Below, one piece after another: positions 52,563 through 59,832 of a stretch of 64,000 bases of DNA (position 1 is its first letter; every line of letters starts with the position of its first letter). The notes beneath the pieces are model-generated. The model had not been told where the DNA came from. It did not search any database and was given only the letters and a program-made list of their open reading frames with translations. The DNA is from Sinorhizobium sp. 6-70 (GTDB taxonomy: Bacteria; Pseudomonadota; Alphaproteobacteria; Rhizobiales; Rhizobiaceae). The stretch covers positions 248,001-312,000 of the forward strand of contig NZ_JASKLS010000004.1 of NCBI RefSeq assembly GCF_030124375.1, read 5' to 3'. The translations under genes were made by a program, and so were the position numbers.

Positions 52563-53557
52563 GCGTCCTCCATCGGGTGAAGGTCGCGCGCGGCGAAGCT
52601 GATCGTGACCGGGCTACCGATGGCCGGGACGACGTGCGCGGCCGGGCTTGCCACGGCGATGCGCGCGCCGTCGACATCGACGACGACGCGGTTGGTCGCA
52701 CCGAGGAAGCTCTGGCCCGCAACAGTGCCGGCAAGGCTCAAAGCGCCATTGCTCGGCGCCGCGAGCACGATTGCTTCCGGCCTGAGGCTCGCGAAGGCGG
52801 CCTTCAGGCCGAGCCTCTGGCAGAGCTTCGTCGACAGCACGTTGGACGAGCCGACGAAATCGGCGACGAAACGGGTCTTCGGCTGGTTGTAGACCTCTTC
52901 CGGACTGCCGAGCTGCTGGATCTGGCCCTCGTTGAAGACGGCAATGCGGTCGGCCATCGAGAGCGCCTCGCCCTGGTCGTGGGTGACGAAGATGAAGGTG
53001 ATGCCGAGCGATTTCTGCAGGCTCTTCAGTTCTTCCTGCATTTGTTCGCGGAGCTTCAGATCGAGCGCGCCGAGCGGCTCATCGAGGAGCAGCACCTTCG
53101 GCTTGTTGACGAGCGCGCGGGCGAGCGCCACGCGCTGGCGCTGACCGCCGGAGAGCTGCCCGGGTCGACGCGTGCCGTAGCCCGGCAGCTTGACCATGGC
53201 GAGCGCATCCTCGGCGGCCTTGCGCCGTTCCTCGCGCCCGGCGCCCTTGACCATCAGGCCATAGGCGACATTGTCGAGGATCGAGAGGTGCGGAAAGAGC
53301 GCGTAGTCCTGGAATACGGTATTGACGCTGCGCCGGTAGGGCGGAACTCCCTCGGCCGTCTCACCGAAGATTTCGATATGGCCGCCCGTCGGCTGATCGA
53401 AGCCGGCCATCAGCCTGAGGCACGTGGTCTTGCCGGAGCCCGAGGGCCCGAGCATGGCGAAGAACTCGCCCTCGGCGATATCGAGGTTCACGCGATCGAC
53501 GGCGCGAACGGCGCCGAAGTAGCGGGAGACGTTGTCGAAGAGGACGGCGGTGGTCAT
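52559..53557 (-). CDS. Polyamine-type ABC transporter ATP-binding protein (YdcT/PotA-like)
   Basis: A 332-aa ABC ATPase: Walker A 'GPSGSGKTTCLRLMAGFDQP', signature 'LSGGQRQRVALARALVNKPK', Walker B 'VLLLDEPLGALDLKLREQMQ' and 'FIFVTHDQGEALSMADRIAV'. A C-terminal TOBE-like part follows ('LASLRPEAIVLAAP', 'SLAGTVAGQSFLGATNRVVV'). The 'QEELKSLQKSLGITF' helix is typical of the PotA group. The binding-protein gene lies 164 nt upstream with a repeat between, so the ATPase may be transcribed from the same promoter. GGAGCATCCCC precedes ATG 53557. Confidence 0.95.
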   Translation of the reverse strand: MTTAVLFDNVSRYFGAVRAVDRVNLDIAEGEFFAMLGPSGSGKTTCLRLMAGFDQPTGGHIEIFGETAEGVPPYRRSVNTVFQDYALFPHLSILDNVAYGLMVKGAGREERRKAAEDALAMVKLPGYGTRRPGQLSGGQRQRVALARALVNKPKVLLLDEPLGALDLKLREQMQEELKSLQKSLGITFIFVTHDQGEALSMADRIAVFNEGQIQQLGSPEEVYNQPKTRFVADFVGSSNVLSTKLCQRLGLKAAFASLRPEAIVLAAPSNGALSLAGTVAGQSFLGATNRVVVDVDGARIAVASPAAHVVPAIGSPVTISFAARDLHPMEDA

Positions 53558-53579
53558 GGGGATGCTCCGGAAAGTTCTT

Positions 53580-53699
53580 GTCCCTCATCCGCCTGCCGGC
53601 GATAAGCGGCCGGCGCCTTGCCTAAAGGCGACGCTCCAGCTTTGCAGGAGGCGTTCCCTCTCCCCGCGCGCGGGGAGAGGGCTAGGGTGAGGGGCGATG
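53580..53699. repeat. GC-rich palindromic repeat, copy 4
   Basis: Contains 'CCTCATCCGCCTGCCGGCGA' at its left and the hairpin CCCTCTCCCCGCGCGCGGGGAG with 'AGGGCTAGGGTGAGGGGCGA' at its right. It lies between the binding-protein and ATPase genes inside the operon. Confidence 0.85.
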
Positions 53700-53721
53700 C
53701 TTGCGACGCGGTTGCTGCGGC

Positions 53722-54882
53722 TTACCGCCCGCCGATCACGCCGATATAGTCGGAAACCCAGCGGTGATAGGGCACGCATTCGCCCTGGCTTTCACACTTC
53801 GTCACCGGCGTCTTCCAGAACTTGACCTTGTCGAAGTCCTCGTAGCCGTTGGTCTTGCAGCCGGCGTCGGTCAGCAGTTCATTGCCCTTGCAGGCCGCGC
53901 CGACCGAGGGGTTCGCGCCGAACCAGGCGGAAACGTCGCCCTGCACCTTCGGCGAAAGCGTATGCTCCATCCACATGTAGGCGCAGTTCGGGTGTGCGCT
54001 GTCGGCATGCAGCATGGTCGTATCGGCCCAGCCCGTTACCCCTTCCTCCGGAATCACCGAGGCGATCGGCAGCTTTTCGGCCTCCATCAGGTTGACCTGG
54101 AACGGCCAGGAGCCGGAAGCGACGACGCCTTCGTTCTTGAAGTCATCGATCTGGATCATCGCATCGTGCCAGTAGCGGCCGACGAGAGTGCGCTGGACGC
54201 GAAGGAGGTCGAGCGCGGCCTTGTACTGGTCTTCGTTGAGTTCGTAGGGGTTCTTGATGCCGAGATCGGGCTTGTGTGCCATCAGGTAGTTGGCAGCGTC
54301 GGCGACGTGGATCGGGCCGTCATAGGCCTGGACGCGGCCCTTGTTGGATTTGCCGTCAGGCAGCGTCATTTCCTCGAAGACGACGTTCCAGCTCTTCGGC
54401 GCTTCGCCCTTGAACGCATCCTTGTTGTACATCAGCACGTTCGGGCCCCAGACATAGGGGGTGCCGTAGTGGACGCCGGCGACCGTGTGCCACGGCGCAT
54501 TCTGCATGCGCTCGTCGATCGTCTTCCAGCTCGGGATGAGGTCGGTGTTGATGGGCTGGACGCGCTTGCCGGCGACGAGGCGCAGGGAGGCATCGCCAGA
54601 GGCAGTGACGAGGTCGAAACCGCCTTCGTTCATCAGCGCGACCATTTCATCCGAGGTGGCTGCGGTCTTGACGGTGACCTTGCAGCCCGTCTCCTTCTCG
54701 AAGCCGGTGACCCAATCGTAGTTCTTGTCGGTTTCGCCGCGCTCGATGTAACCGGCCCAGGCGACGATCGACAGCTCCCCTTCGCCCTTGCCCAACTCCT
54801 TCAGCGGCTCCTGCGCGAGCGCAGGGGCGACGAGGCCCAGCGAAAGAGTAAGCGCCGTGCAGGATTTCAAGATCTGCGTCAT
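53722..54882 (-). CDS. Polyamine-type ABC transporter substrate-binding protein (YdcS/PotD-like)
   Basis: A 386-aa periplasmic binding protein. Signal peptide: MTQILKSCTALTLSLGLVAP to 'ALAQEP'. The mature part has 'LSIVAWAGYIERGETDKNYD', 'VTGFEKETGCKVTVKTAATS', 'YNKDAFKGEAPKSWNVVFEE' and 'VQGDVSAWFGANPSVGAACK', the order seen in polyamine or YdcS-like binders. Several cysteines in the mature part could form disulfides. ATG 54882 follows GGGGAGACTTCC; the frame is open to 54969. It is the first gene of the ydc-like operon, and a candidate LysR box lies 103-119 nt upstream. Confidence 0.92.
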   Translation of the reverse strand: MTQILKSCTALTLSLGLVAPALAQEPLKELGKGEGELSIVAWAGYIERGETDKNYDWVTGFEKETGCKVTVKTAATSDEMVALMNEGGFDLVTASGDASLRLVAGKRVQPINTDLIPSWKTIDERMQNAPWHTVAGVHYGTPYVWGPNVLMYNKDAFKGEAPKSWNVVFEEMTLPDGKSNKGRVQAYDGPIHVADAANYLMAHKPDLGIKNPYELNEDQYKAALDLLRVQRTLVGRYWHDAMIQIDDFKNEGVVASGSWPFQVNLMEAEKLPIASVIPEEGVTGWADTTMLHADSAHPNCAYMWMEHTLSPKVQGDVSAWFGANPSVGAACKGNELLTDAGCKTNGYEDFDKVKFWKTPVTKCESQGECVPYHRWVSDYIGVIGGR

Positions 54883-54984
54883 CGGAAGTCTCCCCAGTTT
54901 ATGCCGCGTTTCTGCAGCTTTGTTCCCGGATCGAAGCGTGCCTTGATTTCCCCGCATTCGCAAATTCATTAATCAGAATGTCGT

Positions 54985-55001
54985 TATCGGTTTTTCCGAT
55001 A
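54985..55001. promoter_or_regulatory. Candidate LysR box upstream of the polyamine operon
   Basis: TATCGG (54985-54990), TTTTT, CCGATA (54996-55001): perfect 6-bp dyad with T-N11-A spacing, between the upstream LysR gene and the binding-protein gene that starts the operon. Confidence 0.6.
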
Positions 55002-55070
55002 TCTAAGGGAAATGATAGGAGCTCGAAGCGTTTTCCGCGCGAACGCGCCTTTTTCCCGCCGAATACGATG

Positions 55071-55979
55071 TCACCGGGGGCGAGCGCTGCGAAGGGCTTC
55101 GGCGATGCCGACAAAATCGCGGGCCGATTGCGGCAGGCTGGAGCCTTTCCGCCAGACCATGCCGACCTGCACGACCGGCAGCGCGCCGGACACGTCGCGG
55201 CTTTCGATCCGGTCGCCTTCGAGCGACCAGGGGCGGTAGACAAGATCGGGCAGAAGGGCGATGCCGGCGCCGGTTGCGACCAGGCTTCTGACCGCCTCGA
55301 CCGAGCGGGTGCGGAAGGCGACGTGCGGGCGGGCGCCAAGCGCCGTCAGGAGCTTGCCGGTGTTCTCCTCGATTTCGTCCACGGTCAGCATGATCAGCGG
55401 CTCCTTGGCAATGTCGTCGACCGAGATGATATCGGCGCTGACGAGCGGATGGCCGATCGGAAGCCAGACACGGTAGGGGGAGGTTTCGAGGATTTCCGCC
55501 TGCAGCGCCATGCGGTCGCGCAGGTTCGAGATCACCATGACCGCGACGTCGAGTTCGCCGCCGATCAGGAGATGCTCGAGATAGGAGCCGTTGTCCTCGA
55601 TCGCGCTCACTTCGACGCCGGGGCAGGCGCGGCGGTAGCGGGCGAGCAGGTCGGAGAGGACGTAGCCCGCGACGAGCGAGGTGACGCCGAGATTGAGCTT
55701 GCCTCCAAGTTCCTCGCGGCTGTCGGAAAAGCTCCGCCGCGCATCGGAGACATCGGCCAAGATCTTCGTCGCGTGGCGTAGGAACTGGTGGCCGTTGTGG
55801 GTGATCGACAGGCCGCGCGGGTGGCGGTCGAAGAGCTCGACGCCGAGGTCGGTTTCAAGTTCCTTGATCGCTTCGGTGATCGACGACTGTGAAATCGAAA
55901 GGTTCTGCGCGGCGCGGGTGACCGAGCCCTGTTCGGCGACGGCGATGAAATACTGCAATTGCCGGAGTGTGAATGCCAT
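55071..55979 (-). CDS. LysR-family transcriptional regulator (upstream of polyamine operon)
   Basis: A 302-aa LysR protein: DNA-binding 'MAFTLRQLQYFIAVAEQGSV' and 'ITEAIKELETDLGVELFDRH', then an effector domain ('LGVTSLVAGYVLSDLLARYR', 'ISNLRDRMALQAEILETSPY', 'VEAVRSLVATGAGIALLPDL'). Same strand as, and directly upstream of, the YdcSTUVW-like operon; a symmetric LysR box lies in the 188 nt between them. It probably activates that operon in response to a polyamine or related intermediate. ATG 55979 is the family start; the frame is open to 56027. Confidence 0.93.
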   Translation of the reverse strand: MAFTLRQLQYFIAVAEQGSVTRAAQNLSISQSSITEAIKELETDLGVELFDRHPRGLSITHNGHQFLRHATKILADVSDARRSFSDSREELGGKLNLGVTSLVAGYVLSDLLARYRRACPGVEVSAIEDNGSYLEHLLIGGELDVAVMVISNLRDRMALQAEILETSPYRVWLPIGHPLVSADIISVDDIAKEPLIMLTVDEIEENTGKLLTALGARPHVAFRTRSVEAVRSLVATGAGIALLPDLVYRPWSLEGDRIESRDVSGALPVVQVGMVWRKGSSLPQSARDFVGIAEALRSARPR

Positions 55980-56090
55980 GCACGGACTTAACACCGGGCG
56001 GGGACCCGATTGCAAGCAAGGCAGCATGGCAGCGCCATGCCGCGCCGCATTTTGTCGTGCGCAGGAAGATGCCGGTGGTAAGGTCTCTTC

Positions 56091-56193
56091 AACAGCGCCG
56101 TGCGTCTTTTCAGACGCACAAAGGTCGCTGTAGCACTTTGAATTGCTGCATGGTTTTATCCTTCAATCGGCAACGATTTAAGGAAACATGCAG
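56091..56193 (+). repeat. RIME1-like element, complete
   Basis: 'ACAGCGCCGTGCGTCT' ... 'GGTCGCTGTAG', spacer 'CACTTTGAATTG', then CTGCATGGTTTTATCC ... GGAAACATGCAG. It ends only 14 nt before the esterase start codon, in the leader of that gene. Confidence 0.83.
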
Positions 56194-56206
56194 CAGGGAG
56201 AGCAGG

Positions 56207-57130
56207 ATGGATTCGAAGACATCGCGGTCAATGCCGACTGAGCCGGGTATTCTCGCCTTTCACGAACGCTGCGAGGCATTCTATCCTGCCGATGCCGTCG
56301 ACGCCTCGATTGCGCAGCAGCGCCGCTGGTACGACGCGCTTTGCGCCGAGTTCGACGCGCCGTCTCCGGCGGGGCTGACGCGGCGGGATGAGCGCGTGGC
56401 CGGGTGCATTCCGGTGCGGCACTATCGACCGGCTGAAGTCGAGACCGATACGCGCATCTTCTACATCCACGGCGGCGGCTTCGTCGTCGGTTCGCTCGAC
56501 AGCCATGACGCGATCTGCGCGGAGCTCGCCGACGGCGCCCGCGCCGAACTGGTCTCGATCGACTATCGCCTGGCGCCGGAGCATGTCTGGCCGGCAGCTT
56601 TCGAGGACTGCTACGAGGTATTGCAGAACCTGCTCGCGGGACGCCGCCCGGTGGTCGTCGTCGGCGACAGTGCGGGTGGCAATCTCACGGCGGGCATCGT
56701 GCTCAAGGCGAAGGCCGAGGGCCTTTCCGGCATCATCGGTCAGGTGCTGATCTATCCGGGTCTCGGCGGCGATCTCGTCAGCGGTTCGTATGTCGAGATG
56801 GCCGATGCGCCGGGGCTCACAACGGCGGACGTCGGTTATTACCGCGACATCCTGAAGGCGCCGGCGGACAATCTTTTCGCCCATCCGCTGAAGGCCAGCG
56901 ATCTTTCCGGCTTGCCGCCGGCCTATGTCACTGCGGCGCATTTCGATCCGTTGCGGGACGACGCGCGGAACTATGCGGCGCGGCTCGCGCAGGCCGGTGT
57001 TGACGTCACGTATCGTGAAGAACCGCAGATGATCCATGCCTGGCTCAGGGCTCGGCACATGAGCCCGGGCGCTGAAGAGGGCTTTCGCCGTCTCGTCCAC
57101 GGCGTGGCGCGACTGCTCGGGGCGAGGTGA
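56207..57130 (+). CDS. Alpha/beta hydrolase, HSL-family esterase
   Basis: A 307-aa esterase of the hormone-sensitive-lipase-like family. The oxyanion motif is HGGGF (residues 88-92, 'FYIHGGGFVVGSLDSHDAIC'), the nucleophile Ser155 is in 'VVVGDSAGGNLTAGIVLKAK', with Asp in 'AHFDPLRDDA' and His in 'QMIHAWLRARH' completing the triad. It hydrolyses short-chain esters or lactones; the natural substrate is unknown. GGAGAGCAGG precedes ATG 56207, and the start lies just past a RIME1-like element. An ACT-domain gene follows 4 nt after the stop, so they are probably co-transcribed. Confidence 0.93.
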   Translation: MDSKTSRSMPTEPGILAFHERCEAFYPADAVDASIAQQRRWYDALCAEFDAPSPAGLTRRDERVAGCIPVRHYRPAEVETDTRIFYIHGGGFVVGSLDSHDAICAELADGARAELVSIDYRLAPEHVWPAAFEDCYEVLQNLLAGRRPVVVVGDSAGGNLTAGIVLKAKAEGLSGIIGQVLIYPGLGGDLVSGSYVEMADAPGLTTADVGYYRDILKAPADNLFAHPLKASDLSGLPPAYVTAAHFDPLRDDARNYAARLAQAGVDVTYREEPQMIHAWLRARHMSPGAEEGFRRLVHGVARLLGAR

Positions 57131-57134
57131 CAGT

Positions 57135-57554
57135 ATGAGCGGAGAGACCGACCTTGCTCGACTGTTGGCGGAGATGAACCCAATCCTGCAGGAAGGCGAA
57201 TATGTCTATTGCACGGTTCAGGGCGATACGGCGCCCTGGCCTGCGCTTGAGCCAATCGGCACTTTCCGCGAGGCCGAAGGCCTGACGCTCGTTCTCGAAC
57301 GATCACGGGCGGATGCAGCCGGGCTTTCCTATGGTCCGGTTCTGCGGCTGATTACGCTCAGCGTGCACTCGGCGCTGGAGGCCGTGGGGCTGACGGCGGC
57401 GGTATCGGCGGCGCTGACCCAAGCCGGGATCAGCGCCAACGTCGTCGCCGCCTATTACCACGACCACATTTTCGTGCCGGCGGCGCATGCCGAGCGGGCG
57501 ATGGCGGCGTTGCGGGGATTAACTAGGTCGCGGTGGATTTGCCCCTCACCCTAA
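57135..57554 (+). CDS. ACT-domain-containing protein
   Basis: A 139-aa protein with two ACT-like halves: 'LARLLAEMNPILQEGEYVYC', 'EGLTLVLERSRADAAGLSYG', then 'LRLITLSVHSALEAVGLTAA' and 'ISANVVAAYYHDHIFVPAAH'. This matches the ACT_3/ACT_7 type of small amino-acid-binding protein of unknown role. It lies 4 nt after the esterase gene. The last five codons and the TAA stop fall in a GC-rich palindromic repeat ('CCCCTCACCCTAACC'), so the original C-terminus was probably altered by repeat insertion. Confidence 0.85.
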   Translation: MSGETDLARLLAEMNPILQEGEYVYCTVQGDTAPWPALEPIGTFREAEGLTLVLERSRADAAGLSYGPVLRLITLSVHSALEAVGLTAAVSAALTQAGISANVVAAYYHDHIFVPAAHAERAMAALRGLTRSRWICPSP

Positions 57555-57725
57555 CCCTCTCCCCGCGCGCGGGGAGAGGGTTAGGCATCGCGGTTGGCGC
57601 GCCCCTTCAGTTTCCTATCGACGCAGTGCTTTCTGTCCGCAGGTGGGGTAGACGGACCTTGGACGGGGCGGCTACCCCCTTCTCCCCGCCTGCGGGGAGA
57701 AGGTCGCGGCAGCGGGATGAGGGGC
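57540..57725. repeat. GC-rich palindromic repeat, copy 5
   Basis: Begins 'CCCCTCACCCTAACCCTC' with the hairpin CTCTCCCCGCG ... CGCGGGGAGAG, and ends with 'CTTCTCCCCGCCTGCGGGGA' and 'GAAGGTCGCGGCAGCGGGAT'. It reads in the opposite orientation to copies 1 to 4, and lies between the ACT-domain gene and the convergent hydrolase gene. Confidence 0.85.
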
Positions 57726-57754
57726 CGCAATAACGCTCGACGCGCGTCGGTCGC

Positions 57755-59752
57755 TCACATGAAGTCTCGCCGAATACGCTTTTCGAAGGTTTTTTCGAAA
57801 ATCTTCTCCTGGCCCTCGAAAGCCTCGACCTTGGCCGAGGTGATCCATTCGGTTTCGGTGCAGGCCAAGCGAGCCGTCGAGGCCGTCTTCACGACCTGCT
57901 CGCCGCGCCGGGCGATGCAGGTCCAGGTGGAATGGCCCGTCATGGAATGCGGATCACCGGGCGCGATCGACCAGGTTTCGTCACGAACGTCCTGGGTGGC
58001 GTTGCCGGTGCCGGGGTGCTCGACGAGGCCGGTATCCTCATAGATCCGGTAACGCGTCACGCCTTTAGCCATGTCGCGCTCGACGGTGCGGCGCGTCTCT
58101 CCCGGCGAGTGCTCGATGTAATGCGGCAGCGGGTCGGGGTTTGCCGGTTGCGGCACAACGATCTCGCGGTGGTCGCCGAGGAGCGGCAGCGAGAGCGACA
58201 GGCTGGCGGTGTCGATCGTCAGGCCCGCATCGGTCGGCGGCGGCAGGATCATCGGCCAGTAGGACGTCGACAGCGACAGGCGGATGCGGTGGCCGGCGCG
58301 GAAGCGATAGCCGCATGCGTCGAGCACCAGCGTGACGCGCGTCCTGCGGTTTTTCTCCATCGGCTGCGGCGTCGCGTTGCCGTGACGATGGGCGAGGTTG
58401 AGCACCCCGAAGGCGACGCGCGTCGCGGTGCCATCGGGATGGATGTCGACGAGACGTGCGACAAGGTTAGCCGTCTCGGCGCTGCAGGCGACCTCGAGAC
58501 TGAGGACCGCCTGTCCGAGATAATCCTGCGCTTCAAGTAGCGGCTGCGTTTCGAAGGTGAGCGATCCGGCGTCGTCGATGCGCTGGTCACCGGCCATTTC
58601 GGCATCGGGCTTCAGCGTGAAATATTCGCCGGCGGCCGTCCCGGTATCGAGCGGCGAACGGAGATAAACGTCGCCGACGCCCTTCGCCGCAGAGGCTCCA
58701 GCGGTCAGACTGCCGTCGCCGGCGATGGCAAACTTGCGCATTTCCGGCGCCGTCCAAACGTCCTTGGCGATCCATCGGCCCGGATCTTCATTTCGCCTGA
58801 GCGCCGGCTTCGGCCCGTCGAGAATATAGGCGCGCATCTGCGGCAGCTGTTCCGCGTCGTTCTTCTCGTCCCTCAGCCAGCGATTCCACCAACGGATCGC
58901 CTCGCTGTGGAAATCCGCGCGCGGCTTCGGCCAGGCAAAATGCGGGTATTTGTGCACCCAGGGACCGATGAGGGCCTTCGCCTTGTCGCCGAGTCCTTCG
59001 ACCGCCTTGATCGGGGTGTTGCGATAACCGTCTGCCCAACCGGCGATTACCAGGGCGGGAATAGGGAAGCGCTCGAAGTCCTCGCAGATCGACCCGTGGC
59101 GCCAGAAATCGTCGCGGCGCTGGTGCTCGAGCCATTCCTCCAGGAAGAACGGTTCGTTTTCGAGCCGCTCAAGCCACATTTCCTTCCAGCGCTCGCCGGC
59201 AAGTTCCGGATCCGGTGAGCGTGACTGGTAGGCGAGCATGGTCGCCGCCCAGGAAAGCTGCGCCGAGAGGTGGCAACCGTTCTTGTAGTGAATGTCGTCG
59301 TTGTAGCGGTCGACGGTCGAGGCGATCGAGATGACGGCTTTGAGCGCCGGCGGCTTCAGGGCCGCGACCTGCAGGCAGTTGAAGCCACCCCAGGAAATGC
59401 CCATCATCCCGACTTTGCCGTTGGACCAGGGCTGCGACGCGATCCATTCGATGATCTCGCAGCCGTCGGAAAGCTCGCGCAGCGTATATTCCCCGTCGAT
59501 CACGCCGTCGGATTCACCCGAGCCGCGGATGTCGACGCGCACGCCGGCAATGCCGGCGGCGGCGAAGACCGGATAGGTCGATTCATCGCGGGCGCAGGTG
59601 CCGTCCCGCTTGCGATAGGGCAGATATTCGAGGACGGCCGGCACCGGATTCTGCTCGGTGCCCTCCGGCATCCAGATGCGGGCGGCAAGGCGCGTCCCGT
59701 CCTTGAGCGTGATCCATTCGTTCTCGAAGACGGTAAAGTTGCGATCGGCCAT
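57755..59752 (-). CDS. CocE/NonD-family hydrolase (X-Pro dipeptidyl-peptidase-like)
   Basis: A 665-aa hydrolase of the CocE/NonD family (S15 peptidase fold). The nucleophile Ser120 lies in 'KVGMMGISWGGFNCLQVAAL' (G-x-S-x-G), the oxyanion Tyr in 'EYLPYRKRDGTCARDE', a catalytic Asp region in 'VIAGWADGYRNTPIKAVEGL' and His in 'WVHKYPHFAWPKPRAD'. The C-terminal part is a jelly-roll-like domain ('GHRIRLSLSTSYWPMILPPP'). It may cleave esters, amides or N-acyl amino acid derivatives. It starts 80 nt past the end of the peptide binding-protein gene on the same strand, so it may process a peptide taken up there. Confidence 0.92.
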   Translation of the reverse strand: MADRNFTVFENEWITLKDGTRLAARIWMPEGTEQNPVPAVLEYLPYRKRDGTCARDESTYPVFAAAGIAGVRVDIRGSGESDGVIDGEYTLRELSDGCEIIEWIASQPWSNGKVGMMGISWGGFNCLQVAALKPPALKAVISIASTVDRYNDDIHYKNGCHLSAQLSWAATMLAYQSRSPDPELAGERWKEMWLERLENEPFFLEEWLEHQRRDDFWRHGSICEDFERFPIPALVIAGWADGYRNTPIKAVEGLGDKAKALIGPWVHKYPHFAWPKPRADFHSEAIRWWNRWLRDEKNDAEQLPQMRAYILDGPKPALRRNEDPGRWIAKDVWTAPEMRKFAIAGDGSLTAGASAAKGVGDVYLRSPLDTGTAAGEYFTLKPDAEMAGDQRIDDAGSLTFETQPLLEAQDYLGQAVLSLEVACSAETANLVARLVDIHPDGTATRVAFGVLNLAHRHGNATPQPMEKNRRTRVTLVLDACGYRFRAGHRIRLSLSTSYWPMILPPPTDAGLTIDTASLSLSLPLLGDHREIVVPQPANPDPLPHYIEHSPGETRRTVERDMAKGVTRYRIYEDTGLVEHPGTGNATQDVRDETWSIAPGDPHSMTGHSTWTCIARRGEQVVKTASTARLACTETEWITSAKVEAFEGQEKIFEKTFEKRIRRDFM

Positions 59753-59832
59753 TGTCTACCTCCCGATCCATGCCTGATTTTAGAGGCGCAATACGCGGGC
59801 GGAAAACCGCCCGCACTCTTCCTCATCCCGTT

